Assembly: GCF_900111685.1 (NCBI RefSeq)
Contig: NZ_FOHX01000001.1
Span: 682,001 to 746,000 of the forward strand
Length of the DNA stretch: 64,000 nucleotides
Source of the DNA: Nonomuraea wenchangensis
GTDB lineage: Bacteria > Actinomycetota > Actinomycetes > Streptosporangiales > Streptosporangiaceae
Direction of reading: 5' to 3'
Positions 48,249 through 57,249 of the stretch are shown here, in pieces. The notes beneath the pieces are model-generated. The model was given only the letters and a program-made list of their open reading frames with translations. It searched no databases and had not been told where the DNA came from. Position 1 is the first letter of the stretch, and every line of letters begins with the position of its first letter. The position numbers were made by a program, and so were the translations under genes.

Positions 48249-48922
48249 CCGGGCACGGGCCGGTCCCGGACATCCGGGTCGCGATCGCCGACGATCAGGC
48301 CGTGGTCCGGATGGGCCTGCGGGCGCTCCTGGAGCGGGAGCCGGGCATGGAGTGCGTCGGCGAGGCCGTGGACGGCGCGGCGGCCCTGGCCCTGGTCCGC
48401 AGGACGCGCCCCGATGTGCTGCTGCTCGACATCCGCATGCCCGGCATGGACGGCCTGGCGGCGCTGCGGGCGATGGCGGAGGACCCGGAGCTGCGCGGCA
48501 CCAGGATCGTGGTCGTCACGACGTTCGCCGTCGACGAGTACGTCTTCGCCGCCCTCCAGGCCGGCGCCAGCGGCTTCGTGCTGAAGGACAGCGCCCCCGA
48601 CGAGCTGGTCAACGCCGTACGGGTGGTCGCCGCCGGGGAGGCGCTGCTGTCCCCGGCGATCACCAGGAAGGTCATCGGCCTGTTCGCCCGGCACGGCACG
48701 GAGCCGGTCGAGGGCATCGCCACGCTCACCCCGCGCGAGCGGGAGCTGGCGGCCTGGGTGGCCACCGGCCGCTCGAACGAGGAGATCGCGAAGGAGCTGG
48801 TGATCAGCCCCGACACGGTCCGCACCCACGTCAGCCGGGCCATGGTGAAGCTGCGTGCCCGTGACCGGGCGCAGCTCGTCGTGTTCGCGATGCGCGCCGG
48901 GCTCACGCTGCCGCCGGCGTGA
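48245..48922 (+). CDS. NarL/FixJ-type response regulator
   Basis: Partner of the upstream kinase (ATGA overlap). The receiver domain (~10-130) has DD in VAIADDQ, the phosphoacceptor D in VLLLDIRMPGMDG, T in VTTFAVDEY and K in FVLKDSAPD. The C-terminal LuxR helix-turn-helix (~158-220) reads LTPRERELAAWVATGRSNEEIAKELVISPDTVRTH. The 3' end overlaps the convergent secY-like gene by 20 bases. Its targets are unknown. Confidence 0.95.
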   Translation: MTGHGPVPDIRVAIADDQAVVRMGLRALLEREPGMECVGEAVDGAAALALVRRTRPDVLLLDIRMPGMDGLAALRAMAEDPELRGTRIVVVTTFAVDEYVFAALQAGASGFVLKDSAPDELVNAVRVVAAGEALLSPAITRKVIGLFARHGTEPVEGIATLTPRERELAAWVATGRSNEEIAKELVISPDTVRTHVSRAMVKLRARDRAQLVVFAMRAGLTLPPA

Positions 48923-50213
48923 CCGGCTTGCGCAGGAACCCCTCGTAGTCGCGCTGCTGGAGCTGGGCCTCGATCTGCTTGACGGTGTCCAGCCCGACCC
49001 CGACCATGATCAGCACGCTGGTCCCGCCGAACGGGAAGTTCTGCTGCGTGCCGGGGTCGCGCAGGATCGCGAACGCCACCAGCGGCAGCAGCGCGAGCAC
49101 CGCCAGGTAGGCGGCTCCGGGCGCGGTCAGCCGGGACAGCACGTACGCCAGGTGCCGCGCCGTGGGCTTCCCCGGCCGCAGCCCCGGCACGAACCCGCCG
49201 TGCCGCCGGATCCCGTCGGCCACCTCGTCCGGGTTGAAGGTGATCGACACGTAGAAGTAGGCGAAGGCGGCGATGAGCAGCGCGTACGCGCTCATGTAGA
49301 GCGGGTGCGCCCCGGCGGCGAGGTTGCGCTCCACCCACGCCTGCGCCTGTCCGCCGAGCAGCGGCGCCGCCAGCGCGGGCAGGTAGAGCAGCGACGAGGT
49401 GAAGATGACCGGGACGATCCCCGCCTGGTTGACCTTGAGCGGGATGTACGAGCCGCCCCCGCCGTACGCCCGCCGCCCCACCGGCCGCGCGTACCGGATC
49501 GGGACCCGGCGCTGCGCCTGCTCGACGAAGATCACGGCCGCCACCAGGAACAGCCCGGCCACCACCATCACCACGGCCCCGGCCGGCGTCATCACGAAGA
49601 TCTTCGACATGTACCCGGGGAAGACGGCCACGACCTGCGTGAACATCAGCAGCGACATGCCGTTCCCGACCCCCCGGCCGGTGATCAGCTCGCCCAGCCA
49701 CATGACCACGCACGCCCCGGCCACCATAGTCACGACGAGGACGGCCGACGGCAGCAGCCCGTCGTCCCGCAGCAGCGGCCGGGGGCAGCCGGGCAGGAGT
49801 CCGCCGCCGCGGGCGAGCGCGACGACGGTGCCGGCGTTCAGCACGGCGAGGGCGACGGTCAGGTAGCGGGTGTACTGGGTCATCCGCGCCTGCCCGTTCT
49901 GTCCCTCCTTCCTGAGCGCCTCCAGGCGCGGCACGACCACGGCGAGCAGTTGCAGGACGATGCTGGCGGTGATGTACGGCATGACGCCGAGCGCGAACAC
50001 CGACAGCTGCAGCATCGCGCCCCCGCTGAGCATCTGCGCCAGGTCGAACAGCCCTCCGGAGGCCGACCCGGCGCACGAGCGCACCACGACCACGTCCACC
50101 CCGGGCGCGGGCACCACCTGCCCCAGCCGGAACAGCACGATGATCGCGAGCGTGAACAGCAGCTTCCTGCGCAGCTCCGGAATCCGGAACGCCCTGGCGA
50201 AGACGGTCAGCAT
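48903..50213 (-). CDS. secY: SecY paralogue (preprotein translocase channel)
   Basis: The 436-residue protein has ten predicted membrane helices and SecY signatures: [66 protein letters not shown] and [24 protein letters not shown] at the C-terminus. SecY forms the protein-conducting channel. It lies outside the ribosomal-protein (spc) operon that carries the housekeeping secY, so it is probably an extra copy. ATG at 50213 is the start; longer readings would extend into the divergent kinase-like gene's promoter. No accessory Sec genes adjoin it. Confidence 0.88.
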   Translation of the reverse strand: MLTVFARAFRIPELRRKLLFTLAIIVLFRLGQVVPAPGVDVVVVRSCAGSASGGLFDLAQMLSGGAMLQLSVFALGVMPYITASIVLQLLAVVVPRLEALRKEGQNGQARMTQYTRYLTVALAVLNAGTVVALARGGGLLPGCPRPLLRDDGLLPSAVLVVTMVAGACVVMWLGELITGRGVGNGMSLLMFTQVVAVFPGYMSKIFVMTPAGAVVMVVAGLFLVAAVIFVEQAQRRVPIRYARPVGRRAYGGGGSYIPLKVNQAGIVPVIFTSSLLYLPALAAPLLGGQAQAWVERNLAAGAHPLYMSAYALLIAAFAYFYVSITFNPDEVADGIRRHGGFVPGLRPGKPTARHLAYVLSRLTAPGAAYLAVLALLPLVAFAILRDPGTQQNFPFGGTSVLIMVGVGLDTVKQIEAQLQQRDYEGFLRKPVTPAAA

Positions 50214-50307
50214 GGGCACCGAGTCTGTCCGCCGCGCCGGGGCCGGGTCGTCCGCCGGGACGAGGCTCCGGCGTACGCGAATCCGCGTATCCCGTAGGTT
50301 GATCCCC

Positions 50308-50898
50308 ATGACCGCGGTGTGGGTGATCAGCGGGCCGCCGGGCGCGGGCAAGTCCACGGTGGCCGCCGAGCTGCTGGCCCGCCTGTCCCCCGTGCCCGCC
50401 CTGCTCGACAAGGACACCGTCTACGGCGACTTCGTGGCCGAGGTCCTGCGCGCGCACGGCCGTCCCGGCGGCGAGCGCGAGGGCCCCTGGTACGACGAGC
50501 ACGTCAAGCGCTTCGAGTACGCGGGCCTGACCCGGCTGGCCCGCCAGATCCGCGGCCACGGCTGCCCGGTGCTGCTCGACGGCCCGTTCACCACGCAGGT
50601 GCACGACGCGGAGCGGTGGGCGGAGTGGGTGGCGGAGCTGGGCGGCGCGCCGGTGCGCCTGCTGTGGGTGCGTTCCGACGGCCGGACGCTGCGGGCCCGC
50701 CTCACGGCCCGCGGCCACGCCAGGGACGCGGGCAAGCTGGCGGACTTCGCCCGCTACCTGCGCGACATCCGCGTGGACGAGCCGCCGGTGGTGCCGCACC
50801 TGGAGATCGACAACCGGCGCGGCGCGCGGCCGATCGCCGACCAGCTCACCGCCGCGGGCATCCGTCAGCCGTCCGGTGATCGTCAGCCCACGCGGTAG
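50308..50898 (+). CDS. P-loop AAA/kinase-family protein
   Basis: This 196-residue protein is a small zeta-toxin/gluconokinase-like P-loop phosphotransferase: Walker [10 protein letters not shown] at 9-17, [18 protein letters not shown] and an [17 protein letters not shown] lid-like block. It should phosphorylate a small molecule; the substrate is unknown. It diverges from secY and its 3' end overlaps the convergent hydro-lyase gene by 16 bases. ATG at 50308 is the only reasonable start. Confidence 0.85.
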   Translation: MTAVWVISGPPGAGKSTVAAELLARLSPVPALLDKDTVYGDFVAEVLRAHGRPGGEREGPWYDEHVKRFEYAGLTRLARQIRGHGCPVLLDGPFTTQVHDAERWAEWVAELGGAPVRLLWVRSDGRTLRARLTARGHARDAGKLADFARYLRDIRVDEPPVVPHLEIDNRRGARPIADQLTAAGIRQPSGDRQPTR

Positions 50899-51662
50899 TC
50901 GTCGTCCCGCGCGTCCAGGATCGCCATGTGGCCCGGCAGGTGGCCGATCGCGTACTCGACGCCGCTCGCCATGACCGCCGCCTGCGGCGTCACCCCGCAC
51001 GCCCAGAACAGCGGCACCTCCCCCTCGCGCACCTCGGCCGCGTCGCCGAAGTCCGGCCGGGCGAGGTCGCCGATGCCGAGCCCGGCGGGGTCGCCCACGT
51101 GCACGGGCGCGCCGTGCACGCGCGGGTAGCGGCCGCTCACCTCGACGGCGGTCGCGACCAGGTCCTCGGGCACCGGCCGCATCGACACCACCAGCGGCCC
51201 CGACAGCCTGCCGGCCGACCGGCACGGGACGTTCGTGACGTACATCGGCACGTTCGTCCCCAGCTCCAGGTGCCGTACGGGCACCCCCGCCGCGAGCAGC
51301 GCCCGCTCGAAGGTGAAGCTGCAGCCGATGAGGAAGGGCACGAGGTCGTCACGCCACTCCGCCGTCACCTCGCCGAGGTCGGCGACCGCCCGGCCGTCCC
51401 GGTAGAGCCGGTAGCCCGGCAGGTCGGTACGCAGGTCGCCGCCGAACAGCGCGGTCGACCACGCGCCCGGCTCCCCCACGTCGAGCACCGGGCAGGCCCG
51501 CGGGTTGTGGTGGGCGAACAGCAGCAGGTCGTAACGGAGCGCCGCGGGCACGGCGATGAGGTTGGCCTGCGTCCAGCCCCGGCACCAGCCGGCGGTGGGC
51601 AGCCGCTCGCCGGCGCGGAAGCGCTCCCGCGCCCGAGCGGGGCTCAGATCGGCGACGTCCAC
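50883..51662 (-). CDS. Putative hydro-lyase (DUF1445 / D-glutamate cyclase-like family)
   Basis: A 259-residue protein with the DUF1445 blocks: [57 protein letters not shown] and the late [14 protein letters not shown]. The family is annotated as putative hydro-lyases related to the C-terminal part of mammalian D-glutamate cyclase. The GTG start at 51662 lies 27 bases from the divergent transporter reading frame. Cytoplasmic, substrate not known. Confidence 0.9.
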   Translation of the reverse strand: MDVADLSPARARERFRAGERLPTAGWCRGWTQANLIAVPAALRYDLLLFAHHNPRACPVLDVGEPGAWSTALFGGDLRTDLPGYRLYRDGRAVADLGEVTAEWRDDLVPFLIGCSFTFERALLAAGVPVRHLELGTNVPMYVTNVPCRSAGRLSGPLVVSMRPVPEDLVATAVEVSGRYPRVHGAPVHVGDPAGLGIGDLARPDFGDAAEVREGEVPLFWACGVTPQAAVMASGVEYAIGHLPGHMAILDARDDDYRVG

Positions 51663-51748
51663 CCTTCGACAGTAGGTCCGCCCTGGTCATGCGGTCCACC
51701 GCGCGGACGGGCGTGAGGCCCGTGTTTTCCGGGGTAGCGGGTCTCGCC

Positions 51749-53380
51749 GTGCGGCTCGATGTGAACCTCCTCGACTATGTGCTCATCGCCCTCTACTTCG
51801 TGACCGTGCTCGCCATCGGCATCGCGGCCCGCAAACGGATCAGCTCCAGCCTGGACTTCTTCCTGGCCGGGCGCGGCTTACCTGCGTGGATCACCGGCCT
51901 CGCCTTCGTCTCGGCCAACCTGGGCGCGATCGAGATCCTGGGCATGGCGGCCAACGGCGCGCAGTACGGCGCGATGACCGTGCACTACTACTGGATCGGC
52001 GCGGTCCCCGCGATGGTCTTCCTCGGCATCGTGATGATGCCCTTCTACTACCGCTCCAAGGTGCGCAGCGTCCCCGAGTTCCTGCGCAGGCGGTTCAACG
52101 GCGCGACGCAGCTGCTGAACGCGATCACGTTCGCGGTGGCGCAGATCCTCATCGCCGGGGTGAACCTGTACGCGCTGGCGCTGGTGATGGAGCTGCTGCT
52201 GGGCTGGCCGCTGCCGGTGTCGGTGGTGGTGTCGGCGGTGATCGTGCTGTCGTACATCACCCTGGGCGGCCTCTCCTCGGCCATCTACAACGAGGTGCTG
52301 CAGTTCTTCGTCATCCTCGCCGGGCTGATCCCCCTCACCGTGCTCGGCCTGATCAAGGTGGGCGGGATCAGCGGGCTGGCCGACAAGATCCGCCAGGGCC
52401 CGCTCGGCGAGCCCGGCCTGCACACCTGGGCCGACACCGCCGGCCAGAACCCGATGCAGGCGCACTGGATCGGCATCGTGTTCGGGCTCGGCTTCGTGCT
52501 GTCGTTCGGCTACTGGACCACGAACTTCGCCGAGATCCAGCGAGCCCTGTCGGCCAGGAACACGAACGCGGCCCGGCTTACGCCGATCGTGGCCGCGTTC
52601 CCGAAGATCTTCATCCCGCTGGTGACGGTGCTGCCCGGCATGATCGCGCTGGTGCTCTTCAGCGACCTCGGCAAGGGGCAGGCGTACAACTACTCGATCC
52701 CGCTGCTCATGCGCGACCTGCTGCCGAACGGCGTGCTCGGGATCGCGGTGACCGGGCTGCTGGCCTCGTTCATGGCGGGCATGGCGGCCAACATCAGCGG
52801 CTTCAACACCGTCTTCGCCAACGACATCTGGGCGGCGCACGTACGTCCCGGCCGCGACGACCGGCACTACCTCAAGGTGGGCAGGATCGCGACCGTGGCC
52901 GGCGTCGCGCTCGGCGTCGGGACGGCGTTCATCGCGGCCGGCTACTCCAACATCATGAACTACCTGCAGGCGCTGTTCTCGTTCTTCAACGCGCCGCTGT
53001 TCGCCACGTTCCTCGTCGGCCTGTTCTGGCGGCGGATGACGCCGTGGGCCGGTTTCTGGGGGCTGCTGGCAGGGACGCTGGCGGCGTTCGCGTCGTACGT
53101 GCTCTACAAGGCCGGGGTGATCGACTTCGGCACCGAGCTGAACGCCAGCTTCTGGGGCGCGGGCATCGCCTTCGTCGTGGACGTGCTGGTGTCCGTGGTG
53201 GTCACGCTGGTCACCACGCAGAAACCGGAGGAGGAGCTGCGCGGGCTGGTGTGGGGGCTCAGCGCGGTGGACCTGGAGGACGACGCGCTGGCCGGTGACC
53301 GCAAGTGGTACCGGTCGCCGGTCGTGCTGGGCGTGGGCGCGGTCGTGCTGGCCGCCGTGATGTACGGGGTGATTCTGTGA
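51749..53380 (+). CDS. Sodium:solute symporter family protein
   Basis: An SLC5-type secondary transporter of ~543 residues with about thirteen membrane helices. Landmarks are LDFFLAGRGLPAWITGLAFV near the start, MAANGAQYGAMTVHYYWIGAVPAM, SVPEFLRRRFN, and FVLSFGYWTTNFAEIQRALSARN, the sugar/Na+ symporter signature region. The start is uncertain: GTG 51749, GTG 51761 or ATG 51689 are in frame. The conserved start VNLLDYVLIALYF favours the later ones. It is coupled by GTGA to a small two-helix protein. The substrate is unknown. Confidence 0.88.
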   Translation: MRLDVNLLDYVLIALYFVTVLAIGIAARKRISSSLDFFLAGRGLPAWITGLAFVSANLGAIEILGMAANGAQYGAMTVHYYWIGAVPAMVFLGIVMMPFYYRSKVRSVPEFLRRRFNGATQLLNAITFAVAQILIAGVNLYALALVMELLLGWPLPVSVVVSAVIVLSYITLGGLSSAIYNEVLQFFVILAGLIPLTVLGLIKVGGISGLADKIRQGPLGEPGLHTWADTAGQNPMQAHWIGIVFGLGFVLSFGYWTTNFAEIQRALSARNTNAARLTPIVAAFPKIFIPLVTVLPGMIALVLFSDLGKGQAYNYSIPLLMRDLLPNGVLGIAVTGLLASFMAGMAANISGFNTVFANDIWAAHVRPGRDDRHYLKVGRIATVAGVALGVGTAFIAAGYSNIMNYLQALFSFFNAPLFATFLVGLFWRRMTPWAGFWGLLAGTLAAFASYVLYKAGVIDFGTELNASFWGAGIAFVVDVLVSVVVTLVTTQKPEEELRGLVWGLSAVDLEDDALAGDRKWYRSPVVLGVGAVVLAAVMYGVIL

Positions 53381-53538
53381 GCGACATCCGCATGGTGATC
53401 GGCGGGCTGTTCCTGGTCTACGGCGTGATCCTGATCGTCGCCGGCGTGGTGGGCGAGGCGGTGAACCTCTGGACCGGGCTGGCCATGGCCGTCTTCGGCG
53501 GGCTGTTCGTGGCCTGGGCCCGCGCCCGCCGCATCTGA
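53377..53538 (+). CDS. Small membrane protein coupled to the sodium:solute symporter
   Basis: A 53-residue protein with two hydrophobic helices (~6-25 and ~31-46: MVIGGLFLVYGVILIVAGVV and LWTGLAMAVFGGLFVAWAR). Its GTG start overlaps the symporter stop as GTGA, so it is made with it. Small accessory subunits coupled to SSS transporters are known in other clades (for example PanF-YhdT, the DUF4212 protein of acetate transporters). This one is not one I recognise. It is likely a helper subunit. Confidence 0.75.
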   Translation: MSDIRMVIGGLFLVYGVILIVAGVVGEAVNLWTGLAMAVFGGLFVAWARARRI

Positions 53539-53569
53539 ACGGGCCCGGGCCTCTCGCGGCTGGTCGACG

Positions 53570-53806
53570 TCAGTACTCGACCTCGAACGTGTGGGGCCCC
53601 AACCCGTAGCCGTCGCCCCTCGGGACGACGTACCCCTGCTCGATGAGCGTCGCCAGGCTCTCCCGCAGCTCGTCCTCCTCCAGGCCGGAGGTGTGCACCA
53701 GCGTGTCGAGCCGGGCTCCGCCGGTCTCGACCGCTTGGGAGGCGACGGCCTCGTACACGTGGATGTCGACGTCGGACAGCTCCTGGACGTCGTGGCCCTC
53801 GGTCAT
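53570..53806 (-). CDS. Small protein with winged-helix-like fold
   Basis: A 78-residue protein: DIHVYEAVASQAVETGGARLDTLVHTSGLEEDELRESLATLIEQGYVVPRGDGYGLG has the helix-helix-helix-wing pattern of small MarR/ArsR-like DNA-binding domains. It overlaps the upstream DUF6158 gene as ATGA. The two form a small operon converging on the symporter genes. A DNA-binding role is inferred from the pattern only. Confidence 0.7.
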   Translation of the reverse strand: MTEGHDVQELSDVDIHVYEAVASQAVETGGARLDTLVHTSGLEEDELRESLATLIEQGYVVPRGDGYGLGPHTFEVEY

Positions 53807-54030
53807 GACCGCTGCCTCGCTCCCTCGCGCAGCCGCTCCGGATCCACCTCCCGGTCCGGATACCTGCGCAGGTACTCGGACTCCAGCTCGTTCGTACGGG
53901 AGGTGTGGCGGGACAGGGCGTCGTCGGAGCCGTGGAAGAACGTGTCGCTCCGGGTGAGGTGGAGCTGGCGCAGCTCGCGGATCAGGTCGTCGTCTCCGAG
54001 CTGGGCCGGATCTATTCCCATGGTCGTCAT
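53803..54030 (-). CDS. DUF6158 family protein
   Basis: The 75-residue protein has GIDPAQLGDDDLIRELRQLHLTRSDTFFHGSDDALSRHT followed by NELESEYLRRYPDREVDPERLR, a charged helical domain recognised as DUF6158, an actinobacterial family of unknown role. The ATG at 54030 is chosen because GAGGGG lies 5-8 bases upstream and the family starts there; a reading from 54084 is longer. It is coupled to the downstream winged-helix-like gene. Confidence 0.82.
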   Translation of the reverse strand: MTTMGIDPAQLGDDDLIRELRQLHLTRSDTFFHGSDDALSRHTSRTNELESEYLRRYPDREVDPERLREGARQRS

Positions 54031-54126
54031 GGGGTCCCCTCTACCCCGGAGTCCTCCGACAATATCTGTCACAATTCCTGACATTTAGGCATTGTCTGTA
54101 AGATGCCGCCGCTTTACCTTCCCGTT

Positions 54127-55059
54127 ATGGACCTCGAGCTCCGGCACCTCAGGATCGTCCGCGCGGTCGCGGACGCGGGAAGCGTGAGCAAGGCCGCGTT
54201 GACGCTCGGGCTGGCACAACCGGCCCTGACCGCCCAGCTCAAGCGCATCGAGAGGGTGCTCGGCGGCGCCCTGTTCGAGCGCGACCGCCACGGCGCCCGG
54301 CCCACGAGGCTCGGCGAACTCGTACTCGCCCGCGCGCGAGTGCTCCTCCCGGCGGCCAAGGAACTGCAGGACGAGGCCGTACGCTTCGCCCACGCCCCCA
54401 CCCCCGGCTACCGCATCGGCGCCACGAACGGCCCCATCCTCGGCGGGCTGGTGGACCGGCTGGCGGCGGAGCGGCCCGTCTCGACGTACACGTCCTGGTC
54501 GAGCCACGAGCTGACCAGCATGGTCGAGCTCGGCCGCCTCGACTACGTACTGACCGGCGCCTGCGGCGACTCCGGCACCCCCACCGGCTCGCTCGTCTGG
54601 GACACCATCAGCCTCGACCCCGTCTTCTGCCTCGTCTCCGAGAACCACCCCGCCGCCAAAGAGAAGGAGGTGGAGCTGTCCGACCTCGCCGACGAGCACT
54701 GGGCGGGGACGCCGGGGGACGGCTGCTTCGCCGACTGCTTCGCGATGGCCTGCGCCCGCGCCGGCTTCACCCCAGGAACGATCTACGAGACGGACGTGCC
54801 GACCTGCACCCACCTGGCGCAGGTGGGCCGCGCCGTCGTCCTCTGCCAGGCCACCCACCAGCCCGCGCAGGGCCTGGTCATGGTGCCGCTGGCCGGCGCC
54901 CCGCTGCGCTGGCGGCAACTCCTCGGCCGCCACCCGACGGCGGCGGACGCCGCATGGGTCCTCACCCAGGCCAAGGAGGCCCACCGGGACGCCATAGGCC
55001 GCAGCCCTACGTACAACGACTGGCTCACCCGCAACCCCGCCTACGGCACCACCCCCTGA
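54127..55059 (+). CDS. LysR-family transcriptional regulator
   Basis: The 310-residue regulator has an N-terminal LysR helix-turn-helix (~2-60: LRHLRIVRAVADAGSVSKAALTLGLAQPALTAQLKRIE) and an effector domain (~88-300). The ATG at 54127 begins with the conserved MDLELRHLRIV; an upstream ATG at 54103 has no support. It lies divergent from the DUF6158 operon, whose promoter is a possible target. Effector unknown. Confidence 0.92.
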   Translation: MDLELRHLRIVRAVADAGSVSKAALTLGLAQPALTAQLKRIERVLGGALFERDRHGARPTRLGELVLARARVLLPAAKELQDEAVRFAHAPTPGYRIGATNGPILGGLVDRLAAERPVSTYTSWSSHELTSMVELGRLDYVLTGACGDSGTPTGSLVWDTISLDPVFCLVSENHPAAKEKEVELSDLADEHWAGTPGDGCFADCFAMACARAGFTPGTIYETDVPTCTHLAQVGRAVVLCQATHQPAQGLVMVPLAGAPLRWRQLLGRHPTAADAAWVLTQAKEAHRDAIGRSPTYNDWLTRNPAYGTTP

Positions 55060-55255
55060 CCCCGTAGCACCCGACCTGCACTTCAGCCCTCCCCGATGAT
55101 CGCCACCGCCCCCGGAACATGGAAAGATGTCCGCGGAGACCCCTCTCCCACCGGCTCAGGGCACCCACAACCGGTCCTGATGCTCTAGCCTTAGCCATGC
55201 ACCAGGCTCAGCATGATCCACTCAGGACCACGCAACAGCCACACAACTGAATCCA

Positions 55256-55329
55256 GGGGCGGTAGCTCAGCCGGTCAGAGCATCGGACTCATAATCCGTG
55301 GGTCGTGGGTTCAAGTCCCACCCGCCCTA
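55256..55329 (+). tRNA. tRNA with anticodon CAT (Met, or Ile2 with modified C34)
   Basis: A 74-base cloverleaf: acceptor GGGGCGG with CCGCCCT (one G-U pair), D-arm GCTC...GAGC, anticodon loop CTCATAA, T-arm GTGGG TTCAAGT CCCAC and discriminator A. CCA is not encoded. The anticodon stem ends in GGACTCATAATCC, a form also seen in lysidine-modified Ile2 tRNAs, so Met and Ile2 cannot be separated by reading alone. Confidence 0.92.
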
Positions 55330-55433
55330 CTCTTCTCATCACCGCGTCCCTGGCTTGAGCAGGGGTTTCGCGGGAATCTGGGTTACGCAGACAGGCAGCA
55401 GGAAGCAGCCGGGGTCCTTTGCCTTCCTCGCGC

Positions 55434-55796
55434 TCACTGCGACAGGGCCTCCAAGATCCGGCCGTTGGCGACCTCCCGCTGTCCGTCGATGCACTTGGCG
55501 TACACCTTGAGCAGCACATCCACCCCGTGCCCGGCGCGCTCGGCGGCTTCCGGGGCATGGACGCCGGCGTTGAGCCAGAGCGACACGGCGGCGTGCCGCA
55601 GGTCGTACGGCCGGGCAGCCAGCGGGGACACGACCTGATCGGGAGTGAGGGCGAAGGCCCGCGCCGCCTTCCACACCTTGGAGATGGTCGAGCCTGAGAA
55701 GACCTCACCGGTTCGAGTGCGGAACAGCCGGCCATCGTCCGCCACGCCGTGCTGTTCGATGGCTGAGCGGGCCGGGGGCGTCACGGTCGTCCCCAC
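55434..55796 (-). pseudogene. Tyrosine integrase, C-terminal remnant
   Basis: About 115 residues match the catalytic C-terminal half of a phage/AICE-type tyrosine recombinase. Box II is YDLRHAAVSLWLNAGV (Arg present, first His replaced by Tyr), then AGHGVDVLLKVYAK with the GH and the nucleophile Tyr. The N-terminal arm-binding and core-binding domains and box I Arg are missing. The authentic part begins near 55770. The remnant lies 104 bases from the tRNA gene, the classic attachment target of such elements. Confidence 0.82.
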
Positions 55797-55956
55797 GGAG
55801 CCGGGCTCGTACGGGGTGTTCTACCAGCGGTTGCGTACGGCGCTGTGGGAGGGCGGGCCGCTGACGGTCGATCCGCACTCGACCGTCCCGGCCCTGGAGG
55901 TGATCGACGCCGCCGTGCGGTCGGCCCGGTCCCGCGTGGTGATCGCACTTTCGTGA
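55777..55956 (+). pseudogene. Gfo/Idh/MocA oxidoreductase, C-terminal fragment
   Basis: The last ~59 codons read GVTVVPTEPGSYGVFYQRLRTALW and then VDPHSTVPALEVIDAAVRSA, the typical C-terminus of a Gfo/Idh/MocA family enzyme. Its 5' part is missing and the sequence joins the integrase remnant at ~55777. It appears to be the cut-off end of a gene lost on element insertion or deletion. It ends 4 bases before the ROK gene's stop. Confidence 0.72.
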
Positions 55957-55960
55957 GCGT

Positions 55961-57181
55961 TCACTGAGGCGGGCCGAACAGTTCGTCGTGGGCGTGGTCC
56001 AGAGCCGTCAGGACCGCCCCCGCGAGCACGGCGTTGTCGACGACCTCGCTGACCCGGATGCTCAGCGGGATCGGGCTCAGCCGGCCGACGGCGGCGGCGA
56101 CCCTGGCGGCGAGCGCGGGACCGCCCGCCCTGCCGATCTCGCCGCCGAGCACCACGCAGCCGGGGTCCAGGACCACGCACAACGCCAGTACGCCGTCCGC
56201 GATCGTGGCGGCCAGCTCGTCGAGGAAGGGCTGACCGTCCCCCGCCGCCCGCGCCACCACCTCGGCGGCGGCCTGGACCGCGTCGCCGGAGGGCACGTCG
56301 AGCCCGTGCCGGCGGGCCAGCTCGCGAACGGGTTCCGCCCCCGCCAGCCCGTGCAGGCCGGGCAGCCGCTCCTGGAGGGCAGGCCGCTCCTCCAGAGACA
56401 GCCGCTCCCTGGCGGAGGCGCCGCCGGAACGGTCGGGCACGGCCAGGAAGCCGACCTCCCCGGCCCCGCCCGACTCCCCCCGGCGCAGCCGCCCGTCCAG
56501 CAGCAGGCCCGCGCCGACGCCGTGCCCCAGCCAGAGCAGGGCGAAGGTCTCCCGGTCTCGCGCGACCCCGAGCCGGTGCTCGGCGATGGCCGCCAGGTTC
56601 ACCTCGTTCTCCACCAGCACGGTGGCGCGGAAGGCGGACCTCAGCGCGGCCACCATCTCCGCGTGCCACTCGGGCGGCCAGCCGGTGGAGCGCAGCGCGC
56701 CCGTGCCGGGGTCCACCACGCCGGGCGCGCCGACGGCGATGGTGTGCGGGTCCTGGTCGAAGGACTCCAGGGAGGTCCGCCGCACGACCTGTACGACGTC
56801 GGCGATGAACCCGCCCAGGTCACCGGTGCCGGCCAAGGGGAGCCTGCGGTCGGGCAGCCGGTTGCCCGCCAGGTCGGCGGCGCCTATGGAGACCGAGTCC
56901 GTCCTGGCGTCCACCCCGATGACGTGCGCGCGCCCGGCCTGTAGCTGGTAGAGGCGGGCGTTGGGGCCGGGCTGCACCGCGTCGGAGGCGCCGCGTACCT
57001 CGATCAGGCCGTCGTCCTGGAGGCGGGCGAGCAGGTCGGAGATGGTCGCCCGCGACAGGCCGGTGAGTTTCCTGACCTGGGCGGCCGTCATCGAGCCCTG
57101 CCGGTGCAGCAGGTCGAGGACGAGCCGGTTGTTGATGGTCCTGGCGGTGCGGGGGCTCGCACTCGCCTTCTCCGTTTTCAT
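55961..57181 (-). CDS. ROK-family transcriptional repressor
   Basis: This 406-residue regulator has a winged helix-turn-helix (~12-75: NNRLVLDLLHRQGSMTAAQVRKLTGLSRATISDLLARL) and a ROK sugar-kinase-like domain (~85-400): VIGVDARTDSVSIGAADLAG, VGAPGVVDPGTG, VENEVNLAAIAEHRLG and LLWLGHGVGAGLLLDG. The zinc-binding CGxxGC cysteines of typical ROK proteins are replaced (region after EVGFLAV), so zinc binding is unlikely. Divergent from the MFS gene, with a palindrome between them that is its likely operator. It probably senses a sugar or sugar derivative. Confidence 0.92.
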   Translation of the reverse strand: MKTEKASASPRTARTINNRLVLDLLHRQGSMTAAQVRKLTGLSRATISDLLARLQDDGLIEVRGASDAVQPGPNARLYQLQAGRAHVIGVDARTDSVSIGAADLAGNRLPDRRLPLAGTGDLGGFIADVVQVVRRTSLESFDQDPHTIAVGAPGVVDPGTGALRSTGWPPEWHAEMVAALRSAFRATVLVENEVNLAAIAEHRLGVARDRETFALLWLGHGVGAGLLLDGRLRRGESGGAGEVGFLAVPDRSGGASARERLSLEERPALQERLPGLHGLAGAEPVRELARRHGLDVPSGDAVQAAAEVVARAAGDGQPFLDELAATIADGVLALCVVLDPGCVVLGGEIGRAGGPALAARVAAAVGRLSPIPLSIRVSEVVDNAVLAGAVLTALDHAHDELFGPPQ

Positions 57182-57211
57182 GGGGTCTGCCGCCTCTTCC
57201 CGGATGGCTCT

Positions 57212-57238
57212 ATTTGTTCGGCTAGTAGCCTGATAAAT
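57212..57238. promoter_or_regulatory. Putative ROK operator between ROK and MFS genes
   Basis: A 27-base imperfect palindrome centred at 57225: ATTTGTTCGGCTA, G, TAGCCTGATAAAT, with the inner GGCTA-G-TAGCC perfect and 10 of 13 positions paired overall. Its AT-rich arms resemble NagC/XylR-type ROK sites. It is placed to repress both divergent genes. Confidence 0.65.
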
Positions 57239-57249
57239 TCCAGTCTGTC

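Noticed and set aside
55330..55433. Second tRNA end or att repeat next to the tRNA
   Set aside because: No copy of the tRNA 3' end was found elsewhere in the 55-56 kb region, so no attachment boundary can be drawn.
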